A stretch of 34,290 nucleotides of DNA from DASUZB01 sp036377075 (GCA_036377075.1 DASUZB010000244.1:1-34290), one strand, 5' to 3'; counted from the first letter of the stretch, positions 1 to 10,481 are shown. A program made the numbers and translations. Notes: a model not told the origin generated them from the sequence alone.

Positions 1-636
1 GGCGGCGGGCGGGGCCGCGGAACTGGCCGGCGCGGGTGCCCTGTCGCCGGCGGCGGGCACGGGCGCCCCGCTGGCGCCGGGGGCCGGCACCCCGCCGGCG
101 GTCGGCGCGGGGACCTCGGCGGCGGGAGCGGTGGCGGGGGAGGGCTGCGTGGCGGCGGGGGCCGCCGGCGCGGCCGACGCGGACTCCGCCGCCTCCAGGG
201 TCTGGCGCAGGCACTGGGCGAACTCGCCGAACAGCTTGGCGGAGACGTCCTGGACGGCGCCGCGGCCGAAGGACGCGACCCGGCCGGTGAGGTGGAGGTC
301 GGTCGAGACCGACATGCGCGTGCGGCTGTCGGAGATGGCCTCGAGGCGGGTGTCGACCTTCGCCTTGGCGGTGCCGCCGCCGCGGACGTCGCGGCCGTTG
401 GCCGACATCTGGGCGCTGTGGGCCGCCTCGTCGACCTCGTCGAGCACCACCGTGCCCTTGTAGGAGAGGTTGATCGGGCCGAGCTTGACCCGCACCGTGC
501 CCTCGTAGGTGCGCTCGTCCACCACCTTGGTGAGGGTCGCCCCCGGCATGCACGGCGCCACCCGGGGCACGTCGTTGACCAGCGCCCAGACGCGGTCCAG
601 GGGCGCGTCGACCTCGACCGTCTGCTCGATCTTCAT
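1..636 (-). CDS. coxG: CoxG-family protein (SRPBCC fold), 3' end beyond window
   Basis: CoxG-type proteins belong to the SRPBCC/START-like fold and in carboxydotrophs recruit CO dehydrogenase to the membrane. The reading frame begins at an ATG (636) preceded by a strong GGAGGTGAG ribosome site and stays open to base 1, so 212 codons are visible and the C terminus is missing. The first ~150 residues look like the globular domain: MKIEQTVEV, then DRVWALVNDV and CMPGATLTKV, typical CoxG landmarks. From about residue 150 the protein becomes an Ala/Pro-rich linker; in the family a hydrophobic anchor often follows, but that part is outside. It is the last visible gene of the leftward cox accessory set, 28 nt after the mocA-like gene, and probably serves the coxSLM enzyme encoded at 2822-6659. 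Confidence 0.9.
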   Translation of the reverse strand, partial: MKIEQTVEVDAPLDRVWALVNDVPRVAPCMPGATLTKVVDERTYEGTVRVKLGPINLSYKGTVVLDEVDEAAHSAQMSANGRDVRGGGTAKAKVDTRLEAISDSRTRMSVSTDLHLTGRVASFGRGAVQDVSAKLFGEFAQCLRQTLEAAESASAAPAAPAATQPSPATAPAAEVPAPTAGGVPAPGASGAPVPAAGDRAPAPASSAAPPAA

Positions 637-664
637 CCCCGCTCACCTCCGGCCGTCGCGCGGC

Positions 665-1327
665 TCATCGGGTGGGATTATGAGGTGCCCTGTCCAGCTG
701 GGGACTACCCCGCCTGGCCGCGAGCACGTCGCGCGCCCGCGTCAGGCCGGCCTCGTCGTCCACGTCGAGGTCGCTGCCGAGCCGGCCGACCTCCACCGCG
801 GCGACCCACTCGGGGTGGTCGGCGAGCAGCCCGCGAGCGCCCTCGTCGCCGGCCAGCCCGCGCAGCTGGTCGACCACGGCCCGGTCGAACAGCTTCGGGT
901 GCCCGGTACGCCCGTGGTACGCGGCGCTGACCACCGGCCCGGCCCCGCGCCGCCACGCGTCCACCAGCCGGCCGACCACCGCGTCGCCCACCAGCGGCTG
1001 GTCGCCGAGGGCGACCACCACCGCCCCGGGTGCACCCATGTCACCGTCCGCGGCGACGTCGGCGAGGGCCTGCGCCAGGACCCGGCCCATGCCCTGCTCC
1101 CAGTCCGGCACCAGCAGCGGCCGTGCCCGGTGCAGGTCGACGCCGGCCAGCACCTCGTCCGCGTAGGCCCCGAGCGCGACCACCAGGTCGTCGAGCGGCG
1201 CCGCCGACATGGCCGCGAGCACGTGCTCCAGCAGCGGCCGCCCGTCCAGCTCGGCGAGCTGCTTGGCGCGCCCCATCCGCGCCGCCCTGCCGGCGGCCAG
1301 CACCACCCCGAGCACTCGATCCGGCAC
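665..1327 (-). CDS. MocA-like molybdenum cofactor cytidylyltransferase
   Basis: A 220-residue nucleotidyltransferase of the MobA/MocA type. MocA transfers CMP from CTP to molybdopterin to make the MCD cofactor used by CoxL-type hydroxylases. The N terminus shows the nucleotide-binding signature LAAGRAARMG at residues 10-19 with K22; GDQP lies at 108-111 and a GHPKLF segment follows near residue 147, both typical of this subfamily. The GTG start at 1327 is chosen because GGAGAGG lies just upstream and the LAAG motif then begins at residue 10. The frame stays open upstream to 1555, but that part crosses a repeat and is not protein-like. It sits between xdhC and coxG in the leftward cox accessory group, which supports MCD synthesis rather than MGD synthesis. 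Confidence 0.85.
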   Translation of the reverse strand: MPDRVLGVVLAAGRAARMGRAKQLAELDGRPLLEHVLAAMSAAPLDDLVVALGAYADEVLAGVDLHRARPLLVPDWEQGMGRVLAQALADVAADGDMGAPGAVVVALGDQPLVGDAVVGRLVDAWRRGAGPVVSAAYHGRTGHPKLFDRAVVDQLRGLAGDEGARGLLADHPEWVAAVEVGRLGSDLDVDDEAGLTRARDVLAARRGSPQLDRAPHNPTR

Positions 1328-1352
1328 GGCGGACCTCTCCCTTGGCCTCGAA

Positions 1353-1480
1353 GATCCCGCCGAGCCTACCCGAGGCCAGAGCAGGGATCCCGGCAAAGGA
1401 CCCGACAGCTGCGGGGGGCGGAGCCCCCCGCACACCCCCCGAAACACGATCTGGGGGGAGCTGTCTTGGGCTCCCCCGAA
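1353..1480 (-). repeat. 3'-end hairpin repeat, copy 1
   Basis: Copy of an element also found at 8736-8830 and 17110-17240. Read on the minus strand, it starts 7 nt after the stop codon of the XdhC gene (1485) with an 8-bp stem GGGGGAGC/GCTCCCCC (1477-1454) around the loop CCAAGACA. A second very strong hairpin lies at 1411-1431 (9-bp stem GCGGGGGGC, 3-nt loop); it is special to this copy. Further on are two GATCCCG(C)C motifs near 1353 and 1385. The stop-proximal hairpin would work as a terminator, but conservation of the loop and tail goes beyond that role. Confidence 0.75.
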
Positions 1481-1484
1481 TGAA

Positions 1485-2273
1485 TCAGGATTCTCCCAGC
1501 TCTTCGCGCTCCTTGAGGGAGTGGACCGGCGCGCCGCGGTCGCGCAGGCGGCCACCGGCGCGGCCGTGCCTGGCGGCGATCACCTCGGCCAGGATCGAGA
1601 CGGCGGTCTCCTCCGGCGTCTGCGCGCCGATGTCGAGGCCGATCGGGCCGCTGATGCGGGCGATGTCGTCGTCGCCGAAGCCGGCGGCGCGCAGCCGCTC
1701 CAGGCGCTCGCCGTGGGCGCGGCGGCTGCCCATCGCCCCGATGTAGGCGACCGGGCTCTTCAGCAGGGCCTCGAGGGTGGGGTCGTCGAAGCGCGGTTCG
1801 TGGGTGAGCACGGCGGCGTAGGTCGCGTCGTCCAGCTGCGCCTCGGCCAGGTACTCCTGCGGCCAGGCGACCACCACCTCGTGGGCGTCGGGGATGCGCT
1901 CGGAGGTGGCGAAGCGCTCCCGCGGGTCGACCACGACGACGTGGAAGCCGGCCTGGCGCGCCGCCCTGGCCAGGGCGGCGGCGAAGTCCACCGCGCCGAT
2001 GATCAGCAGGCGCGGCCTGGGCGCGAACACGTCGACGAACAGCTGCCGCCCGGCCACCTCGCGCACCGCGGACTCCTCGCCGCTGAGCAGCTCGCGGGCG
2101 AGCGCCGCCGCCCGTTCGTCGAGCGCGGCGTCGCCGAGGGTCCCCTCGGCCTCCTCCGCGGTGACCAGCAGCTTGGCCCCCAGCCCCTGGCCCGCGACGA
2201 CGGTGACCAGCGCCCCGCGCCGGCCGGCGCGGACCAGGTCGCGGACCGCCTCGAAGCTGACCCGGTCGGCCAC
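1485..2273 (-). CDS. XdhC/CoxI family maturation factor, Rossmann-domain gene
   Basis: A 262-residue XdhC/CoxI-type protein. XdhC binds the molybdenum cofactor and supports its sulfuration and insertion into xanthine dehydrogenase-type enzymes. Residues ~5-75 resemble a degenerate XdhC_CoxI domain. Residues ~86-235 form the XdhC_C Rossmann domain: strand RLLIIGAVDFA (88-98), VVVVDPR (112-118), LTHEPRFDDP (156-165) and the diagnostic YIGAMGSRR (177-185). The start is a GTG at 2273, one base after the TGA of the preceding small XdhC gene, so the two are translationally coupled. The gene ends 7 nt before a strong hairpin in the repeat at 1353-1480. Confidence 0.85.
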   Translation of the reverse strand: MADRVSFEAVRDLVRAGRRGALVTVVAGQGLGAKLLVTAEEAEGTLGDAALDERAAALARELLSGEESAVREVAGRQLFVDVFAPRPRLLIIGAVDFAAALARAARQAGFHVVVVDPRERFATSERIPDAHEVVVAWPQEYLAEAQLDDATYAAVLTHEPRFDDPTLEALLKSPVAYIGAMGSRRAHGERLERLRAAGFGDDDIARISGPIGLDIGAQTPEETAVSILAEVIAARHGRAGGRLRDRGAPVHSLKEREELGES

Positions 2274-2274
2274 C

Positions 2275-2586
2275 TCAGGGCACCGGCTCGACGAACACGT
2301 CGATCACGCCGCCGCAGGCGAGGCCGACGTCCCAGACCATCTCGTCGGTGATGCCGAAGGTCACCAGCCTCGGCTGCTCACCGGCGAGCACGTGGCCGGC
2401 CTCCTCGAGCACCGCGCCCTCGACGCAGCCGCCGGAGACGCTGCCGATCCAGCGGCCGTCCTCGCAGATGGCCATCTTCGACCCCGGGGGCCGGGGCGCC
2501 GAGCCCTGCACCCGGGTCACCGTCGCCAGCGCGACCTTGTGGCCGTCGGCCCGCCACGCCTCGACGGCGTCGAGCACGTCCCGCAT
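2275..2586 (-). CDS. XdhC/CoxI family protein, N-terminal-domain gene
   Basis: A 103-residue protein made only of the XdhC_CoxI domain (first half of a classical XdhC). Landmarks are a helix RDVLDAVEAWRADG, VTRVQGSAPRPPGSKM, the glycine-rich SGGCVEG and the cysteine-containing LACGGVIDVF near the C terminus. The ATG at 2586 is chosen because the homologous part starts there; the reading frame is open further upstream but crosses the divergent promoter region. The site before it is a modest GGGGGAAG. It is the first gene of the leftward accessory group and is followed one base later by the longer XdhC gene. The two products presumably act together in maturing the CoxSLM enzyme. Confidence 0.85.
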   Translation of the reverse strand: MRDVLDAVEAWRADGHKVALATVTRVQGSAPRPPGSKMAICEDGRWIGSVSGGCVEGAVLEEAGHVLAGEQPRLVTFGITDEMVWDVGLACGGVIDVFVEPVP

Positions 2587-2654
2587 CGTTGCTTCCCCCT
2601 GCCAGATCGTGCCGGTGGCGCTCCGGGTAGCGCCTCCGGGAGGCTCGACTGCCC

Positions 2655-2683
2655 AGCTTACGGCGTACGGGCATAACTGCCAA
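2655..2683 (-). promoter_or_regulatory. candidate leftward promoter for xdhC-mocA-coxG
   Basis: On the minus strand TTGGCA (2683-2678) and TAAGCT (2660-2655) are spaced by 17 nt, matching an actinobacterial housekeeping promoter. It lies 69 nt upstream of the XdhC ATG. Its -35 box is 3 bp from the -35 box of the opposing candidate promoter, so the cox cluster is probably controlled from one shared divergent region. No operator for a known regulator was recognised. Confidence 0.45.
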
Positions 2684-2686
2684 CGC

Positions 2687-2714
2687 TTGCAATCCAGGGC
2701 GAACGTTCTATCGT
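2687..2714 (+). promoter_or_regulatory. candidate rightward promoter for coxSLM operon
   Basis: TTGCAA (2687-2692) and TATCGT (2709-2714) are spaced by 16 nt; the -10 fits TAnnnT. Transcription would begin near 2721, giving a leader of about 100 nt before the coxS start at 2822. The leader ends in a strong ribosome site. The stretch 2587-2821 holds no gene in either direction. Confidence 0.4.
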
Positions 2715-2821
2715 GCGAGGGGTCGACCAGCGGCGGCCAACGTCGGTGTGCCGGGGGGCAGGGCCCGTGGCTGCGGCCGGGGCCGATCCTCCGACCGCCG
2801 GGAGGGAGGAGGTGGCGGCCC

Positions 2822-3312
2822 TTGAGGCGCATCACCTGTGCGGTCAACGGGGTACGGCGGGAGGCGGAGGTCGAGCCCCGGCAGTTGCTCGTCTACTTCC
2901 TGCGGGAGACGCTCGGTCTCACCGGCACGAACGTGGGCTGCGACACGTCGTCCTGCGGGGCCTGCACCGTCATGGTGGACGGTGAGTCGGTGAAGTCCTG
3001 CACGATGCTCGCCGTGCAGGCCGACGGGTGCGAGATCACCACCATCGAGGGCCTCGCCTCCAACGGCGAGCTCCACCCACTGCAGGAGGCCTTCAGGCAG
3101 AACCACGGCCTGCAGTGCGGCTACTGCACCCCGGGCATGATCATGGCCGGGCTGGGGCTGATCCAGGACGGCACGCCCATGACGGACGAGGCGGTCCGCC
3201 TCGGCCTGGAGGGCAACCTCTGCCGCTGCACCGGCTACCAGAACATCGTCGCGGCGATCCAGGATGCGGCCGGCAAGCTCCACCAGACCGCGGACGCGCA
3301 GGGAGGCGTCTG

Positions 3313-3313
<1 letters not shown>
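2822..3313 (+). CDS. coxS: CO dehydrogenase-like small subunit, two [2Fe-2S] clusters
   Basis: A 163-residue iron-sulfur subunit of a molybdenum hydroxylase; it passes electrons from the Mo site of CoxL to FAD in CoxM. The plant-type [2Fe-2S] ligands are C40, C45, C48 and C60 (GCDTSSCGAC). The second cluster has C99, C102, C134 and C136 (QCGYC, LCRC). Length fits the family. The start is taken as TTG 2822, placed 9 nt after AGGAGG (2807-2812); no ATG or GTG in frame gives a better N terminus. The stop overlaps the ATG of coxL (TGATG). The start codon being TTG suggests limited translation of the first subunit. Confidence 0.93.
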
Positions 3314-5834
<2,521 letters not shown>

Positions 5835-5838
<4 letters not shown>

Positions 5839-6659
5839 TCCCGGCACCGTTCGACTACGAGGTGGCCGAGTCGGCCGACCACGCCGTCGCCCTGCTCGGC
5901 CAGCACGGCGAGGACGCCAAGCTGCTCGCTGGCGGGCACTCGCTGCTGCCGCTGATGCGGCTGCGCCTGGCCGCGCCGTCGGTGGTGATCGACATCGGCC
6001 GCCTGCGCGACCTCGACTACGTGCGCGAGAACGGCGAGACCATGGCGGTCGGCGCGCTCGCCACCCACGACCAGGTGCACCGCAGCGAGCTGCTGCGCCA
6101 GCACTGCCCGCTGCTGGCGCACACCGCCGGCGAGATCGGCGACCCGCAGGTCCGCCACCGCGGCACCATCGGCGGCTCGGTGGCCCACGCCGACCCCGCC
6201 TCCGACATCCCGACCGTGCTGGTGGCGCTCGACGCCGACCTGGTGGTCCACGGGCCCGCCGGCGACCGCACCGTGCCGGCGCGGGAGTTCTTCCACGGCA
6301 TCTTCGAGAGCGCGCTCGGGCCGCAGGACCTGCTCACCGAGATCCGCGTGCCGAAGGTGACGGGCGGCTGGTCGTACCAGAAGTTCAACCCGCGCGCCCA
6401 GGACTGGGCGATCGTCGGGGTGGCCGCCCAGGTCCGCGACGGCCGCACCGCGGTCGCGCTGACCAACATGGGCGAGACCCCGCTGCGCGCCGGCGCGGTG
6501 GAGGAGGCGCTCGCCGCCGGGGCCGACCCGGCCGCCGCGGCCGAGCAGGCCCTGGAGGGCACCCACCCGCCCAACGACGCGCTGGCCAGCGCGGAGTACC
6601 GCCGCCACCTCGCCCTGGTGCTGACCCGCCGGGCACTCGAGGAGGCGGCGGCCCGCTGA
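5835..6659 (+). CDS. coxM: CO dehydrogenase-like medium subunit, FAD-binding
   Basis: A 274-residue FAD subunit of the molybdenum hydroxylase. It carries the two FAD motifs of the family: AGGHSLLPLMRLR near residue 35 and TIGGSVAHADPASD near residue 114, and ends with the CO_deh_flav_C region (MGETPLRAGAVE). The start is GTG 5835, which overlaps the coxL stop codon as GTGA. Its own TGA overlaps a CTG that seems to start the next gene. Position third in S-L-M order agrees with form II clusters. Confidence 0.92.
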
Positions 6660-7561
6660 CCGCCAGCGACACGCCCGGGGAGGGCGCCCGGCGCGGCGCC
6701 CTCCCCGTCTCCTCGGTCGACGAGCTCGGCGCGGCCCTGCGCGAGCACGCCTACCTGGCCGACCACGGCCTGGCCACGGCCGTGTGGCTGGCGCTCGCGC
6801 TCGACAAGCCGCTGCTGCTCGAGGGCGAGGCGGGGGTCGGCAAGACCGAGGTCGCCAAGGTGCTCGCCGAGCTGCTCGGCCGGCAGCTGGTGCGGCTGCA
6901 GTGCTACGAGGGCATCGACGCCAGCCAGGCGCTGTACGAGTGGGACTACTCGCGCCAGCTGATCGCGGTCAGGGCGGCGCAGCTCGGCGAGCAGGGCGTC
7001 GGCGACCTGTTCGGGCCGGAATTCCTGGTGGAGCGGCCGCTGCTCGCCGCGGTGCGGGCGGGGTCGACGGCGGTGCTGCTGATCGACGAGCTCGACCGGG
7101 CCGACGACGAGTTCGAGGCCTTCCTGCTCGAGGTGCTCTCCGAGTTCGCGGTCACCATCCCGGAGATCGGCCGGGTGGACGCGGGCCACCCGCCGGCGGT
7201 GGTGATCACCTCCAACCGCACCCGCGAGCTGCACGACGCGCTCAAGCGCCGCTGCCTGTACCACTGGATCGACCACCCCTCGCTGGAGCGCGAGGTCGAG
7301 ATCGTGCGCGTGCGCGCCCCGGAGGTGCCCGAGACGCTCGCCCGCCAGGTGGCCGCGGCCGTCGCCAGGCTGCGGGAGATGGACGTGGCCAAGCGCCCCG
7401 GCGTGGCCGAGACGATCGACTGGTCCAAGGCGCTCGCCTTCCTCGGCGCCGACCGGCTCGAGCCGGAGACCGCCGCCGCCACCCTCGGCGCCCTGCTCAA
7501 GGACCACGACGACATGCGGCTCGTACGATCCCAGCTCGACCGGGTGCTCGGGGACACGTGA
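6656..7561 (+). CDS. MoxR-type AAA+ ATPase (CoxD-like)
   Basis: A MoxR-family AAA+ ATPase of about 301 residues. CoxD of this type helps build the metal centre of CO dehydrogenase. Counting from CTG 6656, Walker A GEAGVGKT is at 57-64, Walker B VLLIDE at 140-145, sensor 1 near ITSNRTRE and an arginine cluster KRRC follows. The conserved N-terminal helix (VDELGAALREHAYLADHGLATA) must be translated, yet between the end of coxM and residue 43 there is no in-frame ATG, GTG or TTG. The only fitting codon is the CTG in CTGA overlapping the coxM stop, 10 nt after GAGGAGG (6639-6645). The gene ends overlapping the coxE start. Confidence 0.85.
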   Translation: MTASDTPGEGARRGALPVSSVDELGAALREHAYLADHGLATAVWLALALDKPLLLEGEAGVGKTEVAKVLAELLGRQLVRLQCYEGIDASQALYEWDYSRQLIAVRAAQLGEQGVGDLFGPEFLVERPLLAAVRAGSTAVLLIDELDRADDEFEAFLLEVLSEFAVTIPEIGRVDAGHPPAVVITSNRTRELHDALKRRCLYHWIDHPSLEREVEIVRVRAPEVPETLARQVAAAVARLREMDVAKRPGVAETIDWSKALAFLGADRLEPETAAATLGALLKDHDDMRLVRSQLDRVLGDT

Positions 7562-8733
7562 GCGCGGCCAGTGGGCCTGGCTCGCTTCAGGCGGCCAACG
7601 TCGCCGACGCCGCCCTGGAGCGGCTGGTCGGCTTCGGCCGCCTGCTCCGTGCCCGCGGCCTGCCCGTCGGCACCGGGCGCATCCTGGTGTTCTGCCGCGC
7701 CGCCGCCGCGCTCGCCGCCGCCGATGCGCTCGACCGTGACGGGCTCTACTGGGCCGGCCGGGTCGCCATGGTCGCCCGCCGCGAGCAGCTCGGCGCCTAC
7801 GACGAGGCGTTCCGGGCATGGTTCCCGGACGCGCGCGACGAGGTCCTCGCCACCGTCGCCGGCTGGGTGCCGACGGTACGGGCGCCCGGCGAGCTCGAGG
7901 TGATCCTCGAGGAGGGCACCCAGGAGGAGTCCTGGCGGGTCGCGGAGGAGGGCGGCGAGGCCGTCGTCGGCGTGCTGGCCTCGGGCGCGGAGGTGCTGCG
8001 CTCGAAGTCGTTCGCCGAGCTCTCCGAACAGGAGCGGCGCGCCGCCTACGCCGCCATCCGCGAGCTGGCCCTCGACCTGCCGACCAGGCACGCGCGCCGC
8101 TGGCGGCCGTCGCCCTACGGGCGTCGCTTCGACCAGCGCCGCACCCTGCGCGCCTCGCTGCGCACCCAGGGCGAGCCCTTCCGCCGCGCCTGGCGCGAGC
8201 GCCGCCGCAAGCCGCGCCCGCTGGTGCTGGTGCTGGACGTCTCCGGGTCGATGTCGACCTACTCGCGGGCGCTGATGCAGTTCGGCTTCGCCGCGATCCA
8301 CGCGGGCAGGCGCGTGGAGGTGTTCTGCTTCGGCACGCGCCTGACGCGGGTGACCAGGGCGCTGCGGGCCGGCGACCCCGACAGGGCCCTGCGCGAGGTG
8401 GCCGCGCGGGTGAGCGACTGGGACGGCGGCACCCGCATCGGCGCCTCCCTCAAGGAGCTGCTCGACCGCTACGGCCAGCACGCCTTCCTGCGCGGCTCGG
8501 TGGTGGTGCTGTGCTCGGACGGGCTGGAGCGGGGCGAGCCGGAGCTGCTCGCCGCGCAGACGGCCCGCCTCGGCCGCCTCGCCCACCGCCTCGTCTGGGT
8601 CAACCCCCTCAAGGGCAGCCCGCGCTACCAGCCCCTCGCCCGTGGCATGCGCGCCGCCATGCCCCACGTCGACCGGTTCCTGCCCGGCCACAACCTGGAG
8701 AGCCTGGAGGCGCTCGCGGCATGCCTCGACTAA
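7558..8733 (+). CDS. coxE: VWA-domain protein of the CoxE family
   Basis: A 391-residue von Willebrand A protein that normally pairs with the CoxD-type AAA+ ATPase as a metal-centre assembly chaperone. The MIDAS motif DVSGSMS begins at D227 and is preceded by the basic stretch RRRKPRPLVLVL. Further MIDAS elements fit DGGTRIG and VVLCSDGLERGEP. The N-terminal ~200 residues are helical and rich in Arg/Glu, as in the family. The GTG start (7558) overlaps the moxR stop (GTGA), so translation is coupled. The stop at 8731-8733 is followed after 7 nt by the hairpin of the repeat at 8736. Confidence 0.9.
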   Translation: MSAASGPGSLQAANVADAALERLVGFGRLLRARGLPVGTGRILVFCRAAAALAAADALDRDGLYWAGRVAMVARREQLGAYDEAFRAWFPDARDEVLATVAGWVPTVRAPGELEVILEEGTQEESWRVAEEGGEAVVGVLASGAEVLRSKSFAELSEQERRAAYAAIRELALDLPTRHARRWRPSPYGRRFDQRRTLRASLRTQGEPFRRAWRERRRKPRPLVLVLDVSGSMSTYSRALMQFGFAAIHAGRRVEVFCFGTRLTRVTRALRAGDPDRALREVAARVSDWDGGTRIGASLKELLDRYGQHAFLRGSVVVLCSDGLERGEPELLAAQTARLGRLAHRLVWVNPLKGSPRYQPLARGMRAAMPHVDRFLPGHNLESLEALAACLD

Positions 8734-8735
8734 AT

Positions 8736-8830
8736 CGGGAGGGAGCCCGAGACAGCTCCCCCCCGAACCCCCCCATCGGGTCCCTCGGCGGGATCCTTGC
8801 TCGGGCCCCAGACGGGTGCGGCGGGATCTC
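8736..8830 (+). repeat. 3'-end hairpin repeat, copy 2
   Basis: Downstream of the coxE stop codon. The hairpin is GGGAGC (8741-8746), loop CCGAGACA (8747-8754), GCTCCC (8755-8760), with three more G-C pairs beyond a one-base bulge. The complement of the remaining part carries two (G)GATCCCGCCG motifs near 8826 and 8793 and the stretch ACCCGATGGGGGGGT, also found in copy 3. Orientation relative to the upstream gene is the same as in copies 1 and 3: hairpin nearest the stop. Confidence 0.75.
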
Positions 8831-8869
8831 CGGGCCGGACGCCCTGCTGCGGTCGTCCGAAGGCCGGTG

Positions 8870-8875
8870 TACGGT
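8870..8875 (+). promoter_or_regulatory. candidate -10 box for moaE (leaderless)
   Basis: TACGGT fits the TAnnnT pattern and ends 9 nt before ATG 8885. No ribosome site lies before that ATG. Transcription would start at or next to the ATG. No convincing -35 box was seen. Confidence 0.35.
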
Positions 8876-8884
8876 TCGATGACC

Positions 8885-9349
8885 ATGGACGGGACGGCGA
8901 AGGTGACGGTGCTCCTCACCGGGGAGCCGCTGTCGCTGGACGCCGCGTTCCGGGCGGTCGTCTCGCCGGCGTGCGGCGGCACGGCCCTGTTCGTCGGCAC
9001 CACCCGCAGCCCCAACCAGGGCCGCGAGGTCGAGGAGCTGGAGTACGAGGCCTACCAGGAGCTGGCCAGGCCGGCGCTGGAGCGGGTCGGGCGGGCGTCC
9101 GCCGCCCGCCACGGGCTCGGCGCCGTCTACCTCGCCCACCGCGTCGGGGTGGTGCCCGTCGCCGAGCCGAGCGTGGTCGTTGCCGCGGCCGCGCCGCACC
9201 GCGACCAGGCGCTCACCGCCTGCCGGGAGCTGATCGACGAGCTGAAGCGCACCGTGCCGATCTGGAAGAAGGAGCGCTGGGCCGGCGGGGGCCGCTGGGT
9301 CGGCCTGCCCGGCGCGGCGCCGGCGGAGGAGGTCCCCGGTGGGCGCTAG
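8885..9349 (+). CDS. moaE: molybdopterin synthase catalytic subunit
   Basis: A 154-residue MoaE. With MoaD thiocarboxylate it converts cPMP to molybdopterin. Visible landmarks are GGTALFVGTTRS (31-42), the LEYEAY segment (52-57) and the C-terminal LKRTVPIWKKE with K121 and K128, which correspond to the catalytic lysines of the family. Two ATGs compete: 8879 and 8885. The second is preferred because a TACGGT -10 box lies 9 nt before it and no ribosome site precedes either. The stop overlaps the moaA start by 11 nt. No moaD is visible in this window, so MoaD must be encoded elsewhere. Confidence 0.9.
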   Translation: MDGTAKVTVLLTGEPLSLDAAFRAVVSPACGGTALFVGTTRSPNQGREVEELEYEAYQELARPALERVGRASAARHGLGAVYLAHRVGVVPVAEPSVVVAAAAPHRDQALTACRELIDELKRTVPIWKKERWAGGGRWVGLPGAAPAEEVPGGR

Positions 9350-10343
9350 GACCGACGACCAGCGCGTGATGGTCGACAGCTTCGGGCGGGTCGTGCGCGA
9401 CCTGCGGGTCTCGGTCACCGACCGCTGCAACTTCCGCTGCCTGTACTGCATGCCCGCCGAAGGGCTGCCGTGGCTGCCCGCCGAAGACGTGCTCAGCCAC
9501 GACGAGATGGTGCGCTCCCTGCGGGTCGCGGTGGAGCTGGGCGTGCGCACCATCCGCATCACCGGCGGCGAGCCCACCCTCCGGCGCGACCTGGTCGACG
9601 TGGTCGCCGCCCTTTCCGGGCTCGGGGTCGAGCTCTCCCTGACCACCAACGGGTACCTGATGGACCGGCTGGCCGCCCCGCTCGCCGCGGCCGGCCTCCG
9701 CCGCGCCAACGTCAGCCTCGACTCGCTGCGCCGCGAGCGCTTCAAGGAGATGACCCGACGGGACGGGTTCGAGCGGGTCATGGCCGGCATCGACGCCACC
9801 CTGGCCGCCGGCCTCCACCCGGTGAAGGTCAACACGGTGGTGGTGCGCGGCTTCAACGACGACGAGATCGAGCCGATGGCCGCCTGGGCCCGCGAGCTGG
9901 GCCTCGAGCTGCGCTTCATCGAGTTCATGCCGCTCGACGCGCCCGGCGACTGGACCCGCGACCAGGTGGTCCCGGCCGGCGAGATCCTCGCCCGCCTCGA
10001 CCAGGCGTTCGGGCTGGTGGCGCCGTCCGGTCCCAGGGGCAGCGCGCCGGCCGAGCGCTACCGCTACCGGGACGGGTATGGCGCGGTCGGCGTGATCGCC
10101 TCGGTGACGCGGGCGTTCTGCGCCCAGTGCGACCGCATCCGCCTGACCGCCGACGGGCAGGTGCGCACCTGCCTGTTCGCCAACACCGAGTACGACCTGC
10201 GGGCGGTGCTGCGCGCCGGCGGGGACGACGAGGCGCTCGCCCGGGTCTACCTCGACGCGGTCGCGCGCAAGCAGTGGGGCCACCGCATCAACGAGCCGGA
10301 CTTCGTGCAGCCGGCTCGTGGTATGTCCCAGATCGGGGGGTAA
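9339..10343 (+). CDS. moaA: GTP 3',8-cyclase, radical SAM molybdenum cofactor biosynthesis
   Basis: A 334-residue MoaA, the radical SAM enzyme that converts GTP to 3',8-cH2GTP, the first step of molybdenum cofactor synthesis. The SAM [4Fe-4S] ligands are C30, C34 and C37 (CNFRCLYC). The C-terminal cluster ligands are C261, C264 and C278 (CAQC...RTC). The protein ends in the functional Gly-Gly tail (SQIGG). The GTG start at 9339 follows GGAGGAGGT by 5 nt and overlaps the end of moaE. Its place directly after moaE and the cox operon links cofactor supply with the hydroxylase. Confidence 0.95.
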   Translation: MGARTDDQRVMVDSFGRVVRDLRVSVTDRCNFRCLYCMPAEGLPWLPAEDVLSHDEMVRSLRVAVELGVRTIRITGGEPTLRRDLVDVVAALSGLGVELSLTTNGYLMDRLAAPLAAAGLRRANVSLDSLRRERFKEMTRRDGFERVMAGIDATLAAGLHPVKVNTVVVRGFNDDEIEPMAAWARELGLELRFIEFMPLDAPGDWTRDQVVPAGEILARLDQAFGLVAPSGPRGSAPAERYRYRDGYGAVGVIASVTRAFCAQCDRIRLTADGQVRTCLFANTEYDLRAVLRAGGDDEALARVYLDAVARKQWGHRINEPDFVQPARGMSQIGG

Positions 10344-10358
10344 CCACCCCTCACGTGC

Positions 10359-10387
10359 TTGGATTTTCCGAGCCGTCGCCGTTTAAT
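10359..10387 (+). promoter_or_regulatory. candidate promoter for the HIT-family gene
   Basis: TTGGAT (10359-10364) and TTTAAT (10382-10387) are separated by exactly 17 nt. Transcription from about 10394 would give a leader of near 88 nt ahead of the GTG at 10482. The area is less GC-rich than its surroundings. Confidence 0.45.
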
Positions 10388-10481
10388 GCTCCCAAGGAGC
10401 CGGCAGCGTTCTCACCCCGGCACGGCCGGGGGCCCGGTCTCCGGACGCCTTGGTGGCTCGGTGACCGAACAGGAGGGCGGC

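Noticed and set aside
6946..9015. Long antisense frame over moxR, coxE and moaE
   Set aside because: Crosses three clearly coding genes and a repeat; no recognisable protein features.
9213..10283. Antisense frame over moaA
   Set aside because: moaA has all cysteine motifs in the plus strand; the reverse frame has no domain character.
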